Shown here one piece after another: positions 33,937 to 42,094 of a DNA stretch of 50,094 nucleotides. How positions within the stretch are numbered: position 1 is the first letter of the stretch; the number at the start of each line of letters is the position of its first letter. Source of the DNA: Thermoplasmatota archaeon (GTDB taxonomy: Archaea; Thermoplasmatota; Penumbrarchaeia; Penumbrarchaeales; Penumbrarchaeaceae); contig JAFGLL010000116.1 in assembly GCA_016928095.1 (NCBI GenBank), positions 1 through 50,094 on the forward strand, in the 5' to 3' direction. Under the pieces are notes generated by a model. The model searched no databases and was not told where the DNA came from. It saw nothing but the letters and a program-made list of their open reading frames with translations. The position numbers and the translations under genes were made by a program.

Positions 33937-35787
33937 ATGGCCTTTAATACTTATCGAACGACCTTCATGTTCTTGATCCTGCAAGTATTGATACTCCTTG
34001 CCAATCCGGTATCCGCTCAATGCTGCACTCCCGCAGAAGGTAGCCCTTATACAGGTCCAATGGTCCCCTGGGATGGTGAGGATATAACCGGTAAAAATGT
34101 GGTCATTAACAGCACCCTGATCATCGATGGACAAATGAAGATCGTGAACTCCACGGTCATAATGGAGGGCGGGGGGATGGTCCTGAACTCATCTGGATCG
34201 CTGACCGTGGTCAACTCCGTGCTGACCTCGGGAGCTCCCGACCATGGTTTCTTTCTTGACCTTCGGGGCCAGGTCATCATGGACAACGTTACCCTGGACG
34301 GATGCATCGATGAGGAGAACTCTTATTTCGGCCTCTATCTGGAGGGCACCTCGATGCATGGATCGGGCCTGATAATGAAAGGATCAGGTATGATAAGACT
34401 CGAGGGGGGAGGTCTGTTCCTTGAAAGATCGGCGATCAACGGTATCATGTCCTACGGGGGCAACATGACCATCAAGGACTCCCTCGTGGACCAGTTCGGT
34501 GTGAACCATTATGGAGAGGGACAGATCGATATCCAGGATGTCAAGATCAGTTCCAGCATACCTTTCACCCAGACCGCGGGATTGTCCCTTGTGGATGGAC
34601 CCGGGGTATCCATCGATGGTCTTGTTGTCAATGGTTCGTTCAATGCCGGTCTATTCGTCCAGTCGGGATCATTATCTGTTGAAGATGCACTGATCGACCT
34701 TCCGGAAGGCCTGTTCGGTCTGAGCGCGTCGGCATCTACCATCGGGGAACTTACGAACATATCGATAAAAGGTCCAATGACAGGTGTCGAACTCGTTGAC
34801 TGTACTATGGAGGGGGACCTCACCTCGAGCATGTTGGATACCTCCTTCCTCGGTATCAACGTTCAGGGAATGGAACCCTTCTCGATAAAGGAGACGACCA
34901 TAATGGGTGCATCCTACGGTATCTCTTCCTCGGCACCTCTTTGGGTCAAGAACAGTACTTTCATCGACAACGAGGTTGGTATCCTGATAGAGGATGGTCC
35001 GATCATGGTCATAACCGGCTGCAGGTTCGAGAACTTCGGGCAATGGGCAGTGGAGGATGAGACCTGGACCGATCGATACTACATGGACAACGAGTTCTAT
35101 CCGTCAAATGAGAGCAAAGGCATCATTGCCTGGTGGGGATGGCAGGACATAGAGGTCACCGGTCCAGGCGGTATACCGGTGTCAGGTGCGGAGCTGGTCC
35201 TGGTTTCGTCCTTTGGCTCGAGGTCTATTGTCCGTGGAACGGAGGCGGGTGTCATATGGGGGTACAGCGGGCTTGACGGCAGGAAGGTGGATGTCAACTA
35301 TACTATCGAAGCACGATGGGGGACGGCCACTATCGAGATGGACCTGGTCCCAAGAGAGGGACGGACGATCCAGATATTACTCCCTCTTACTGACATCTAC
35401 CTGAGCAATATCGAGTACAGGAACGACAGGGCGGTGGTCACTTTAATGTCCAACGGTTCTTCGGCAAGGGAAGTAACGGTGGAGATATTCATAGATGGTA
35501 AGAGCTGGAACCATGAGACGGTCGAGATAGCATCTGATGATATCAGGACCGTGACCATAGCACTCCCGGAACTCGACCCCGGATCACATACCATCGAAGC
35601 AAAGGCCTCATCCAATTACGAATACAGCGGCATGGACGGTTACCTCCTTATGAACAATGCAAAGAGCACAGAGGTCATCATAGACAGGGAGAAGGATGAC
35701 GGAAAGGTTAATCTGGTCATTGCAGGATCGGCCTTGTCCATCATCGCAATAATGATAGGGATAGTACTTCTCAGGAAAGAGGACTAA
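33937..35787 (+). CDS. Beta-helix surface protein, C-terminal TM
   Basis: Predicted 616-aa exported protein. The longer open frame starts at 33751, inside the previous gene, but the first 62 codons there are just another frame of its Cys-rich end; the ATG at 33937 gives a clean signal peptide (1-27, TTFMFLILQVLILLANPVSA) and lies 4 bp after the previous stop. The mature part starts QCCTPAEGSPYTG and forms a parallel beta-helix (about 45-410) of short coils such as KNVVINSTLIIDGQMKIVNS. A CARDB-like domain follows (about 485-570: NIEYRNDRAVVTLMSNGSS), then a membrane helix (about 594-612) and a four-residue tail. It is in an operon with the repeat/zinc protein. Its role is probably surface binding; no catalytic site is seen. 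Confidence 0.8.
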   Translation: MAFNTYRTTFMFLILQVLILLANPVSAQCCTPAEGSPYTGPMVPWDGEDITGKNVVINSTLIIDGQMKIVNSTVIMEGGGMVLNSSGSLTVVNSVLTSGAPDHGFFLDLRGQVIMDNVTLDGCIDEENSYFGLYLEGTSMHGSGLIMKGSGMIRLEGGGLFLERSAINGIMSYGGNMTIKDSLVDQFGVNHYGEGQIDIQDVKISSSIPFTQTAGLSLVDGPGVSIDGLVVNGSFNAGLFVQSGSLSVEDALIDLPEGLFGLSASASTIGELTNISIKGPMTGVELVDCTMEGDLTSSMLDTSFLGINVQGMEPFSIKETTIMGASYGISSSAPLWVKNSTFIDNEVGILIEDGPIMVITGCRFENFGQWAVEDETWTDRYYMDNEFYPSNESKGIIAWWGWQDIEVTGPGGIPVSGAELVLVSSFGSRSIVRGTEAGVIWGYSGLDGRKVDVNYTIEARWGTATIEMDLVPREGRTIQILLPLTDIYLSNIEYRNDRAVVTLMSNGSSAREVTVEIFIDGKSWNHETVEIASDDIRTVTIALPELDPGSHTIEAKASSNYEYSGMDGYLLMNNAKSTEVIIDREKDDGKVNLVIAGSALSIIAIMIGIVLLRKED

Positions 35788-35789
35788 AG

Positions 35790-35799
35790 GTTTAATATC
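35790..35799 (+). promoter_or_regulatory. TATA box of atpB, leaderless
   Basis: GTTTAATATC, centred 25 bp before the atpB ATG at 35820 and only 2 bp after the stop of the beta-helix gene. It predicts separate, leaderless transcription of atpB. Confidence 0.6.
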
Positions 35800-35819
35800 A
35801 CTCCACTCTTCACCCAGGC

Positions 35820-37214
35820 ATGCCTCGATCAGCGAACAAGGATATCGAATATTCAACGATCACCGAAGTCTCCGGACCTTTGATGGTCGTGGAGAAGGTA
35901 CAGGGGGTTTCATACGGAGAGGTCGTCAAGATCAGACCACCGGATGGCAAGATCAGGTTGGGACAGGTCCTTGAAGCGCACCTTGACAAGGCCATCGTTC
36001 AGGTGTTCGAAGGCACAAAGGGTATCGATACAAAGAACACATCCGTGAGGTTCACGGGAGAGACCATGAAGATAGCGGTCTCACCTGACATGCTGGGCAG
36101 GGTGTTCTCAGGAACGGGTAAGCCCATCGACGACGGGCCTCTCATCATTCCCGAGAAGCGCGTGGATATCAACGGTGAGCCCATAAACCCGACCTCAAGG
36201 GAGTACCCCAAAGAGTTCATACAGACAGGGATCTCCACCATCGACGGGATGAATACACTGGTCAGAGGGCAGAAGCTGCCGATCTTCTCGGCTTCCGGGC
36301 TCCCCCACAACGAACTTGCTGCCCAGATCGCACGTCAGGCCAAGGTGCTAGGCACAGGAGAGGATTTCGCGGTGATATTCTGTGCAATGGGGATAACATC
36401 GGAAGAGGCGAACTTCTTCATCAGGTCTTTTGAACGATCGGGAGCCCTGGAAAGGGCGGTCCTGTTCCTGAACCTCGCCGATGACCCTGCCATAGAGAGG
36501 ATCATCATCCCCAGGATGGCACTGACCACCGCCGAGTATCTTGCATTTGAGAAGGATATGCATATCCTGGTGATACTCACCGATATGACCAATTACTGCG
36601 AGGCCCTCAGGGAGATCGCCGCTGCAAGGGAAGAGGTTCCCGGAAGGAGGGGGTACCCGGGCTATATGTACACCGACCTCTCGCAGATATACGAGAGGGC
36701 AGGCAGGATAGAGGGAAAGAGCGGATCGATAACACAGATCCCCATACTGACCATGCCCGACGATGATATCACTCATCCGATCCCGGACCTAACTGGTTAC
36801 ATCACCGAGGGCCAAATAGTGCTTTCCAGGGACCTCCACCGTAAGGCTGTCAAACCCCCCATAAATCCACTTCCATGCCTTTCAAGGCTAATGAAACAGG
36901 GGATCGGAAAGGGCAGGACCAGGGAGGACCACGACCAGGTATCCAACCAGCTTTACGCTTCCTATGCGGAGGGTGTGAACCTCAGGGATCTTGTTGCGGT
37001 CGTGGGGGAGGAAGCCCTTACGGGAAGGGACAGGGCATACCTGAAGTTCGCTGATGTGTTCGAGAAGGATTACATATCCCAGGGAGATGAAGAGGACAGG
37101 TCCATCAAGGACACCCTTTCATTGGGGTGGAGGCTCCTGAAGATGATCCCCAGGGAAGAGCTCAAGAGGATCGACGAGCCCTACATCAAGAAATACTATC
37201 CTGCCACTGTCTGA
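35820..37214 (+). CDS. atpB: A-type ATP synthase subunit B
   Basis: Non-catalytic nucleotide-binding subunit of the A1 head (464 aa), which alternates with subunit A. Family features: [20 protein letters not shown] at the start, [30 protein letters not shown] in place of a Walker A loop, and [20 protein letters not shown] with [14 protein letters not shown]. The length is normal. The gene stands alone: it has its own leaderless promoter, and the usual atpD is not next to it; a DNA methyltransferase follows. The rest of the synthase is on the opposite strand 4.8-11.8 kb to the left, so equal supply of A and B must come from two transcripts. Confidence 0.97.
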   Translation: MPRSANKDIEYSTITEVSGPLMVVEKVQGVSYGEVVKIRPPDGKIRLGQVLEAHLDKAIVQVFEGTKGIDTKNTSVRFTGETMKIAVSPDMLGRVFSGTGKPIDDGPLIIPEKRVDINGEPINPTSREYPKEFIQTGISTIDGMNTLVRGQKLPIFSASGLPHNELAAQIARQAKVLGTGEDFAVIFCAMGITSEEANFFIRSFERSGALERAVLFLNLADDPAIERIIIPRMALTTAEYLAFEKDMHILVILTDMTNYCEALREIAAAREEVPGRRGYPGYMYTDLSQIYERAGRIEGKSGSITQIPILTMPDDDITHPIPDLTGYITEGQIVLSRDLHRKAVKPPINPLPCLSRLMKQGIGKGRTREDHDQVSNQLYASYAEGVNLRDLVAVVGEEALTGRDRAYLKFADVFEKDYISQGDEEDRSIKDTLSLGWRLLKMIPREELKRIDEPYIKKYYPATV

Positions 37215-37227
37215 CCGAGCTTCAGAG

Positions 37228-37237
37228 GATTATAATA
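37228..37237 (+). promoter_or_regulatory. TATA box of the methyltransferase gene
   Basis: GATTATAATA, centred 28 bp before the ATG at 37261. It favours this ATG as a leaderless start over the in-frame GTG at 37240, which would lie before the expected transcript start. Confidence 0.5.
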
Positions 37238-37260
37238 GGGTGTCCACCATCTTCCGGACG

Positions 37261-38166
37261 ATGTGTGATGGCACGCCTTTGAAGGTGATCGATCCGGTCG
37301 ATACCGAGGGAATGCTCGATATCGGGAGTGTTTCCGATTCCGTTATCTTCGGGGACTGCAGGACGGTATTATCGCGGTTACCGGATTCCTCCGTTGATAT
37401 GGTGTTCATGGACCCACCGTATCATCTTCAGCTCCCCAAGAAGGACCTGAAGCGATGGAACCAGAACAATGTTGTCGTGGCGGTGAGGGACGAATGGGAC
37501 AGTTTCGGGTCCTTCGAGGAATACGACAGGTTCATAGAGGAGGTCCTTGTGGAGGTGAAAAGGGTCCTTAAGGAAAAGGGGGCCCTCTGGGTCATATCCA
37601 CATATCATTCCATCCACCGGATAGGCAAGATAATGCAGGACCTTGGCTTCTGGATCCTGAACGATGTCCACTGGGTCAAGACCAATCCCATGCCGAACTG
37701 GCTGGGGGTCCGCTTCACGAACGCCACGGAAACACTTCTTTGGGCCCTTAGGGACAAGGATGCAAAGGGGTACACATTCCATCGTGATCGGGCAAAGGAG
37801 TTCGGTATAGGCAAGGTTGGAGCCAACGTATGGGTGATCCCTCTATGTACCGGAGAGGAGAGATTGAAGAACAGCGAGGGAACACGTCTTCACTCGACCC
37901 AGAAACCCGCAGAGCTACTGCGGAGGGTGACCCTGACCTCCACAAACGAAGGGGACCTGATACTCGATCCCTTTGCCGGAACAGGCACGACCGGTCACGT
38001 TGCGAGAGAACTTGGAAGGAAGTTCATAATGATCGAGGCAAATCCCGATTATATCCCGGGCATGGCGGAGCGTTTCACCTTCGGGGCTCCGGGTCCAAAG
38101 GATAAAAGGATCAAGGAGCTCGAGGAGGCGATGGCGGAAGGGGAGGGGGAGGAGGGCGATCCGTGA
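37261..38166 (+). CDS. CcrM/HinfI-like adenine DNA methyltransferase, orphan
   Basis: Predicted beta-class adenine-N6 methyltransferase (301 aa). Motif IV is DMVFMDPPYHLQL near the N terminus, and motif I (SAM binding) is LDPFAGTGTTGHVARELG near the C terminus, which is the beta-class order. The middle segment (LGFWILNDVHWVKTNPMPNW, FTNATETLLWAL, PLCTGEERLKN, LHSTQKPAELLRRV) follows the CcrM and HinfI methylase pattern closely, so GANTC is a likely but unproven target. The extra C-terminal DNA-binding domain of CcrM is lacking. No restriction gene is nearby, so it looks like an orphan with a possible regulatory role. A GTG at 37240 is the alternative start. Its last 56 bp overlap the end of the convergent surface-protein gene. 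Confidence 0.88.
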   Translation: MCDGTPLKVIDPVDTEGMLDIGSVSDSVIFGDCRTVLSRLPDSSVDMVFMDPPYHLQLPKKDLKRWNQNNVVVAVRDEWDSFGSFEEYDRFIEEVLVEVKRVLKEKGALWVISTYHSIHRIGKIMQDLGFWILNDVHWVKTNPMPNWLGVRFTNATETLLWALRDKDAKGYTFHRDRAKEFGIGKVGANVWVIPLCTGEERLKNSEGTRLHSTQKPAELLRRVTLTSTNEGDLILDPFAGTGTTGHVARELGRKFIMIEANPDYIPGMAERFTFGAPGPKDKRIKELEEAMAEGEGEEGDP

Positions 38167-41100
38167 CCGGTCCCTGGGAAGGTGGCAGAGTGGGTGGTAT
38201 GTTCCGTTGATATCCTGCTGGAAGCTGTTGTGGAGGAAAAACAGGCATTGGTATACCGGAGCTTTCAGGAGGGTAACGTTTCTTCCTTACCAGAACTACG
38301 CCGACAACGACCACACCACCGATAAGGAGGAACGCTATTATCACCAACAATACGGTCAGCAGTATGTCCGAGCCCCCGTTCCCATCGGGTGCCACGATCT
38401 GATCCGTACCCTTAACCTCGATGGTCACCTCGGCATATGAGACCGCACCGTCATCATCCATGACCTCAAGGATGACCCTATACGACCCGGCTTTCGAGAA
38501 AGCATGAATAACCACGGTTCCCTCCGCATCATCGCCGTCGTCGAAATCCCAGAGGAAAAGGAGAGAGACCATATCTGAAGGATTGTCAGAACTGCCGTTG
38601 GCCGAGAAAGTGATCACGGACCCGACATCGACCGAATTGCTGGTAACTTCAATGACCGCCCTCGGAACCGGGTTACCGATCACCATGTCCTTTTTTATTT
38701 CGACCCTGTCATCCCCGTCATCGATGGTCATTTTCACCGTATACCTGCCCTTTCTCGAGTAGGTATGTAGCGCCTTGGGGCCAGTGACAGGCCCGCTGTC
38801 ATCATCGAAGTCCCAGGTGACCAGCAGGAATTCGAGATCATGTGGCGTATCCCACAGGTCCACCGCTTCGAAGGTTATCACCTCATCCTCATCATAGGAT
38901 GAGTTCTCGGTTAATATCCCTCCCCGTGGAAGCATGTTGAGGACATTGAGATACAGTTCTTCCTCATCACTTTCAAGGTCATCATCCACGACAGCGACGA
39001 TCAGATCATATCGGCCTTCTTGCGGGAGGGAGAACGTGAAAGTGCCGTTGCTGGACCTTATATTGTTATCGTTCGGGAACCTCAGCTCGTAAACCAGGTT
39101 CTCTCTATCCGACGAAGTATCCTTGCCTTTGACCCTCAGCTCCACTATCTCATCCTCGTAAACATCGAACAACGGGGATATCTCCTCTATCTGGGGGGCA
39201 ACATTCCTGACCTCGACCTTCAAGGAAAGGGATGCCGAGGACCCGTCGTCATCCCGGACAGTACAAGTGACATCATATACCCCGCTGAACTGGTACACAT
39301 ATCCGATATCGGGGGTCGATCTCCAACCGCTTTCGTTGCCGTTCCCGAAGTCCCAGTTGTATTCAAGCGAGTGCAGATCGGATTGAGTATCGAGACCTTC
39401 CACGATATCATCCAGGTCCAGGGCCGAATCCTCATCGATAAGGAGAAGGCCCGGATCATCATCCACCCAGTTCAGGGCAGGGGCTCTGTTGGTGATGTTG
39501 ACCCATCCCAGCAGGGTCCCCCCTCCGCCGTACTGGTCCCTCACCGACGCCTTCACGGTGTAGTTGCCCGTCCCGGTATATCTATGGATGCCTTCCGACA
39601 GGTCCGACCAGGTCTCCTGCTCGGTCCCATCCCCGAAATCCCATTTCATCTTCTTCTGACCGGTATCGGAGGGGGAATCGAACACAACAGGTGCAAAATA
39701 TATCAGGTCATCCTCGAAATGGACCGTATCATTTCCGTCCCCGGGCTCGACCCATCCCCAGGGGTCCACATTGAGGACATCCACGAATGCGCTCTTTGAG
39801 ACCTCATCGGTTCCGTCTATCACATCTATCCTGATGGTGTACCTTCCTGGGGCAGAGTATGAATGAGATGTTGATATATGACCCGACCCTTTGTTGCTGG
39901 CTGCATCACCCCAATCGATCTCCCAGCTGATGTTGACGAGGTCTGATGGTGTGTCAGCAACGATATCCTTCAGCACCACAATAGCATCCATTTCGACCAT
40001 GCGGTCAACGATGTCTATTGCGGGAGGTATGTTCTTAACTTCCACCACGATGGGATACAGGTCCCTGCCCAGATTCGAACCGTCCCTCACACGGCACCTC
40101 ACATGGAAGATCCCATCGTGATGGACAGGGATGGATATCCGGGGTTCCGTCCAGTCTGTGTTCACATCGAACAGATTGTCCGAATCCAGGTCCCATTGAT
40201 ATAAACTTATATAGGAATCCGTCGAGACCGCATCGATGGTGATAGTAACATTGGAATCCTCCTTAAGGGGGGATGAGACAGTATATCCTTGTATATCGGG
40301 ACCTTCCCCATCCTGCCTCTCTATCTCAATAATGGTATCTGCATACGAGGAAGTTTCCTGTATCAACCCGTCAGGCCATACGATATCAATGATCATAGGT
40401 CGAGCGCCGATGGATGGACCAAGTCCGAAATGAAGAGTTACGGCCTCCTGATGTGCATGACCCGTCCCTGCCCTCACCTCTCTTGTTATCATCACATTCT
40501 CATCATCAAGTTTATATCTCACGGTGACCCTTGCCCCCACCGCATCTGGATCAAGACCGTCCTGCTTAAGCTTGATCTCCAGCCAATGATCGCCCGATGA
40601 AAGCTGGTTCTGATACAATCTCAACCTGTAGCCCTGCCAGTTCGAACCGTCCCACCTGTCGCCCCCCCCGGTAACGAGGTCCAGGTCGCCGTCATTGTCG
40701 TAGTCTACCCACAAACAGGCGTACGTATTGGAGCCTTTGATCCCCAGCTTATCCGTAACATCCTCGAAGGTGGTTCCGTCAGGGATCGACGGGTCAGTGG
40801 AATGTCCTTTGTTGTGGTAGAGATGAGGAGTTGTGTAGGACAGGTCCCCGTAGACCTGGGGTATGTATATGTCCTCCCACCCGTCATTGTCATAGTCCCC
40901 GATCGCAACCCCGGAGAATGTCTGATCGCCTCGGTAGGTTCCCTGACCCCCGACAGGCCATCTCGGAATGCCGGAGGTGTTACGGTAATCCGTGAACCTG
41001 TAATATGGCGCCCCGTCATTGATGTAGAGATTGCCGTCGTCGCAGACGTACCCTCTAATATCATAGGTGCTCCCTATATAGCCAACATATTTGTGAACGA

Positions 41101-42046
41101 AATCGGATGTCCAAAGATCAAGGTTCCCGTCTCTGTTGAGATCGGCCCAGGCCGAACCTATGGTATGGCCCCAGTTCGGCCCCCACCAGTACTGACCGTA
41201 GACATTTCCGGCCGTGGCATCATAATACCAATCGTTCGCATACGTTCCCGAGCAGTTCTTTTCCTGTCCCACCTCATTGAAAGTTCCGTCCATCCGGTTC
41301 TCGAAGAGGTGGTTCTCCCTGATCCTGTAATGGGATACATAAGCATCCTGCCAATGGTCGTTGTTGTAATCCCCCCATGTCACCCCTCGAGAATAGAAGT
41401 TCTCATCGGTCCTGATCCCGACCGTCGATGAGATGTCCGTGAACGTCTGACCTTTCTCGTTTCGGAGAAAGTGGTCAGGGAAGTATATCGGGTTCCCGTC
41501 GTTCCAGTCCTCCCCGTTCCCGACGTACAGGTCGAGGTCACCGTCCCGGTCGAAATCACCCCATGCATTCCCTGTGTTGGGATGGATGTTCTTCCAGGAA
41601 TTGAAAACCTCGGTCGAGACATCTATCAGCCTGAAATCCGGAGCACCCTGGTTCTCCCAGAACCGATCGGCAGTACCCTGTCCGCACCCCTGGTAGAGGT
41701 CCTGGTCACCGTCCCCGTCCCAATCCGCCCATACCCCGTTTGTGGACCCTGAGGTGGTGGAATTGAAAACCGTAGACTGATGTGTGAAGTTCCAGTGAGG
41801 AGGCCCATTATTCATCAACAACCTGTTCCCGTTGAACAATAGGTCTTGGAAGCCATCGTTGTTCCAATCCACAGCGGATATGAAATTGGCCGCCGAGGTC
41901 TGATCGAACACATCAGTCCCTACATCCATGAAGCTAACTTCCCTGGCAGGTGGTGTGGAACCTCCCAACGTGCCCTGTCGCCCTGCCGAAAACGAAAAGA
42001 TGGGAGATATCAGCATAAGGACCAGTAGGAGCACATAGGGTCTCAT
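38111..42046 (-). CDS. Surface protein: FG-GAP/UnbV propeller, ~7 PKD domains, TM, Pro-rich tail
   Basis: Predicted 1311-aa surface protein. Order: signal peptide (1-21); an FG-GAP/VCBS propeller (about 35-480) with seven DWNNDG / DYDNDG-type calcium loops (DWDGDGDQDLY, DFDRDGDLDLY, DLNRDGNLDLW, DYDNDGDLDLV and others); an ASPIC/UnbV domain (about 485-565, with GARVTVRYK and VWPDGLIQE); about seven PKD-like domains (about 580-1215), several with the WDFGDG or WDFDDG signature; one membrane helix (about 1228-1250); and a cytoplasmic tail of about 60 residues that is very Pro-rich (ending PPPPPLPPSPPRAP). This is a CRTAC-like arrangement. It lies 48 bp after the next surface gene upstream and may share its transcript. 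Confidence 0.87.
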   Translation of the reverse strand: MRPYVLLLVLMLISPIFSFSAGRQGTLGGSTPPAREVSFMDVGTDVFDQTSAANFISAVDWNNDGFQDLLFNGNRLLMNNGPPHWNFTHQSTVFNSTTSGSTNGVWADWDGDGDQDLYQGCGQGTADRFWENQGAPDFRLIDVSTEVFNSWKNIHPNTGNAWGDFDRDGDLDLYVGNGEDWNDGNPIYFPDHFLRNEKGQTFTDISSTVGIRTDENFYSRGVTWGDYNNDHWQDAYVSHYRIRENHLFENRMDGTFNEVGQEKNCSGTYANDWYYDATAGNVYGQYWWGPNWGHTIGSAWADLNRDGNLDLWTSDFVHKYVGYIGSTYDIRGYVCDDGNLYINDGAPYYRFTDYRNTSGIPRWPVGGQGTYRGDQTFSGVAIGDYDNDGWEDIYIPQVYGDLSYTTPHLYHNKGHSTDPSIPDGTTFEDVTDKLGIKGSNTYACLWVDYDNDGDLDLVTGGGDRWDGSNWQGYRLRLYQNQLSSGDHWLEIKLKQDGLDPDAVGARVTVRYKLDDENVMITREVRAGTGHAHQEAVTLHFGLGPSIGARPMIIDIVWPDGLIQETSSYADTIIEIERQDGEGPDIQGYTVSSPLKEDSNVTITIDAVSTDSYISLYQWDLDSDNLFDVNTDWTEPRISIPVHHDGIFHVRCRVRDGSNLGRDLYPIVVEVKNIPPAIDIVDRMVEMDAIVVLKDIVADTPSDLVNISWEIDWGDAASNKGSGHISTSHSYSAPGRYTIRIDVIDGTDEVSKSAFVDVLNVDPWGWVEPGDGNDTVHFEDDLIYFAPVVFDSPSDTGQKKMKWDFGDGTEQETWSDLSEGIHRYTGTGNYTVKASVRDQYGGGGTLLGWVNITNRAPALNWVDDDPGLLLIDEDSALDLDDIVEGLDTQSDLHSLEYNWDFGNGNESGWRSTPDIGYVYQFSGVYDVTCTVRDDDGSSASLSLKVEVRNVAPQIEEISPLFDVYEDEIVELRVKGKDTSSDRENLVYELRFPNDNNIRSSNGTFTFSLPQEGRYDLIVAVVDDDLESDEEELYLNVLNMLPRGGILTENSSYDEDEVITFEAVDLWDTPHDLEFLLVTWDFDDDSGPVTGPKALHTYSRKGRYTVKMTIDDGDDRVEIKKDMVIGNPVPRAVIEVTSNSVDVGSVITFSANGSSDNPSDMVSLLFLWDFDDGDDAEGTVVIHAFSKAGSYRVILEVMDDDGAVSYAEVTIEVKGTDQIVAPDGNGGSDILLTVLLVIIAFLLIGGVVVVGVVLVRKKRYPPESSGIPMPVFPPQQLPAGYQRNIPPTLPPSQGPVTDRPPPPPLPPSPPRAP

Positions 42047-42094
42047 ATATCCGGCACCATCGGTGAAGGGTACAGGAGGGAGATAAACTTCACC

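Noticed and set aside
38207-38440. 77-codon plus-strand frame after the methyltransferase, possible restriction partner
   Set aside because: It is antisense to the membrane-helix end of the PKD surface protein, and its translation has no nuclease motif.
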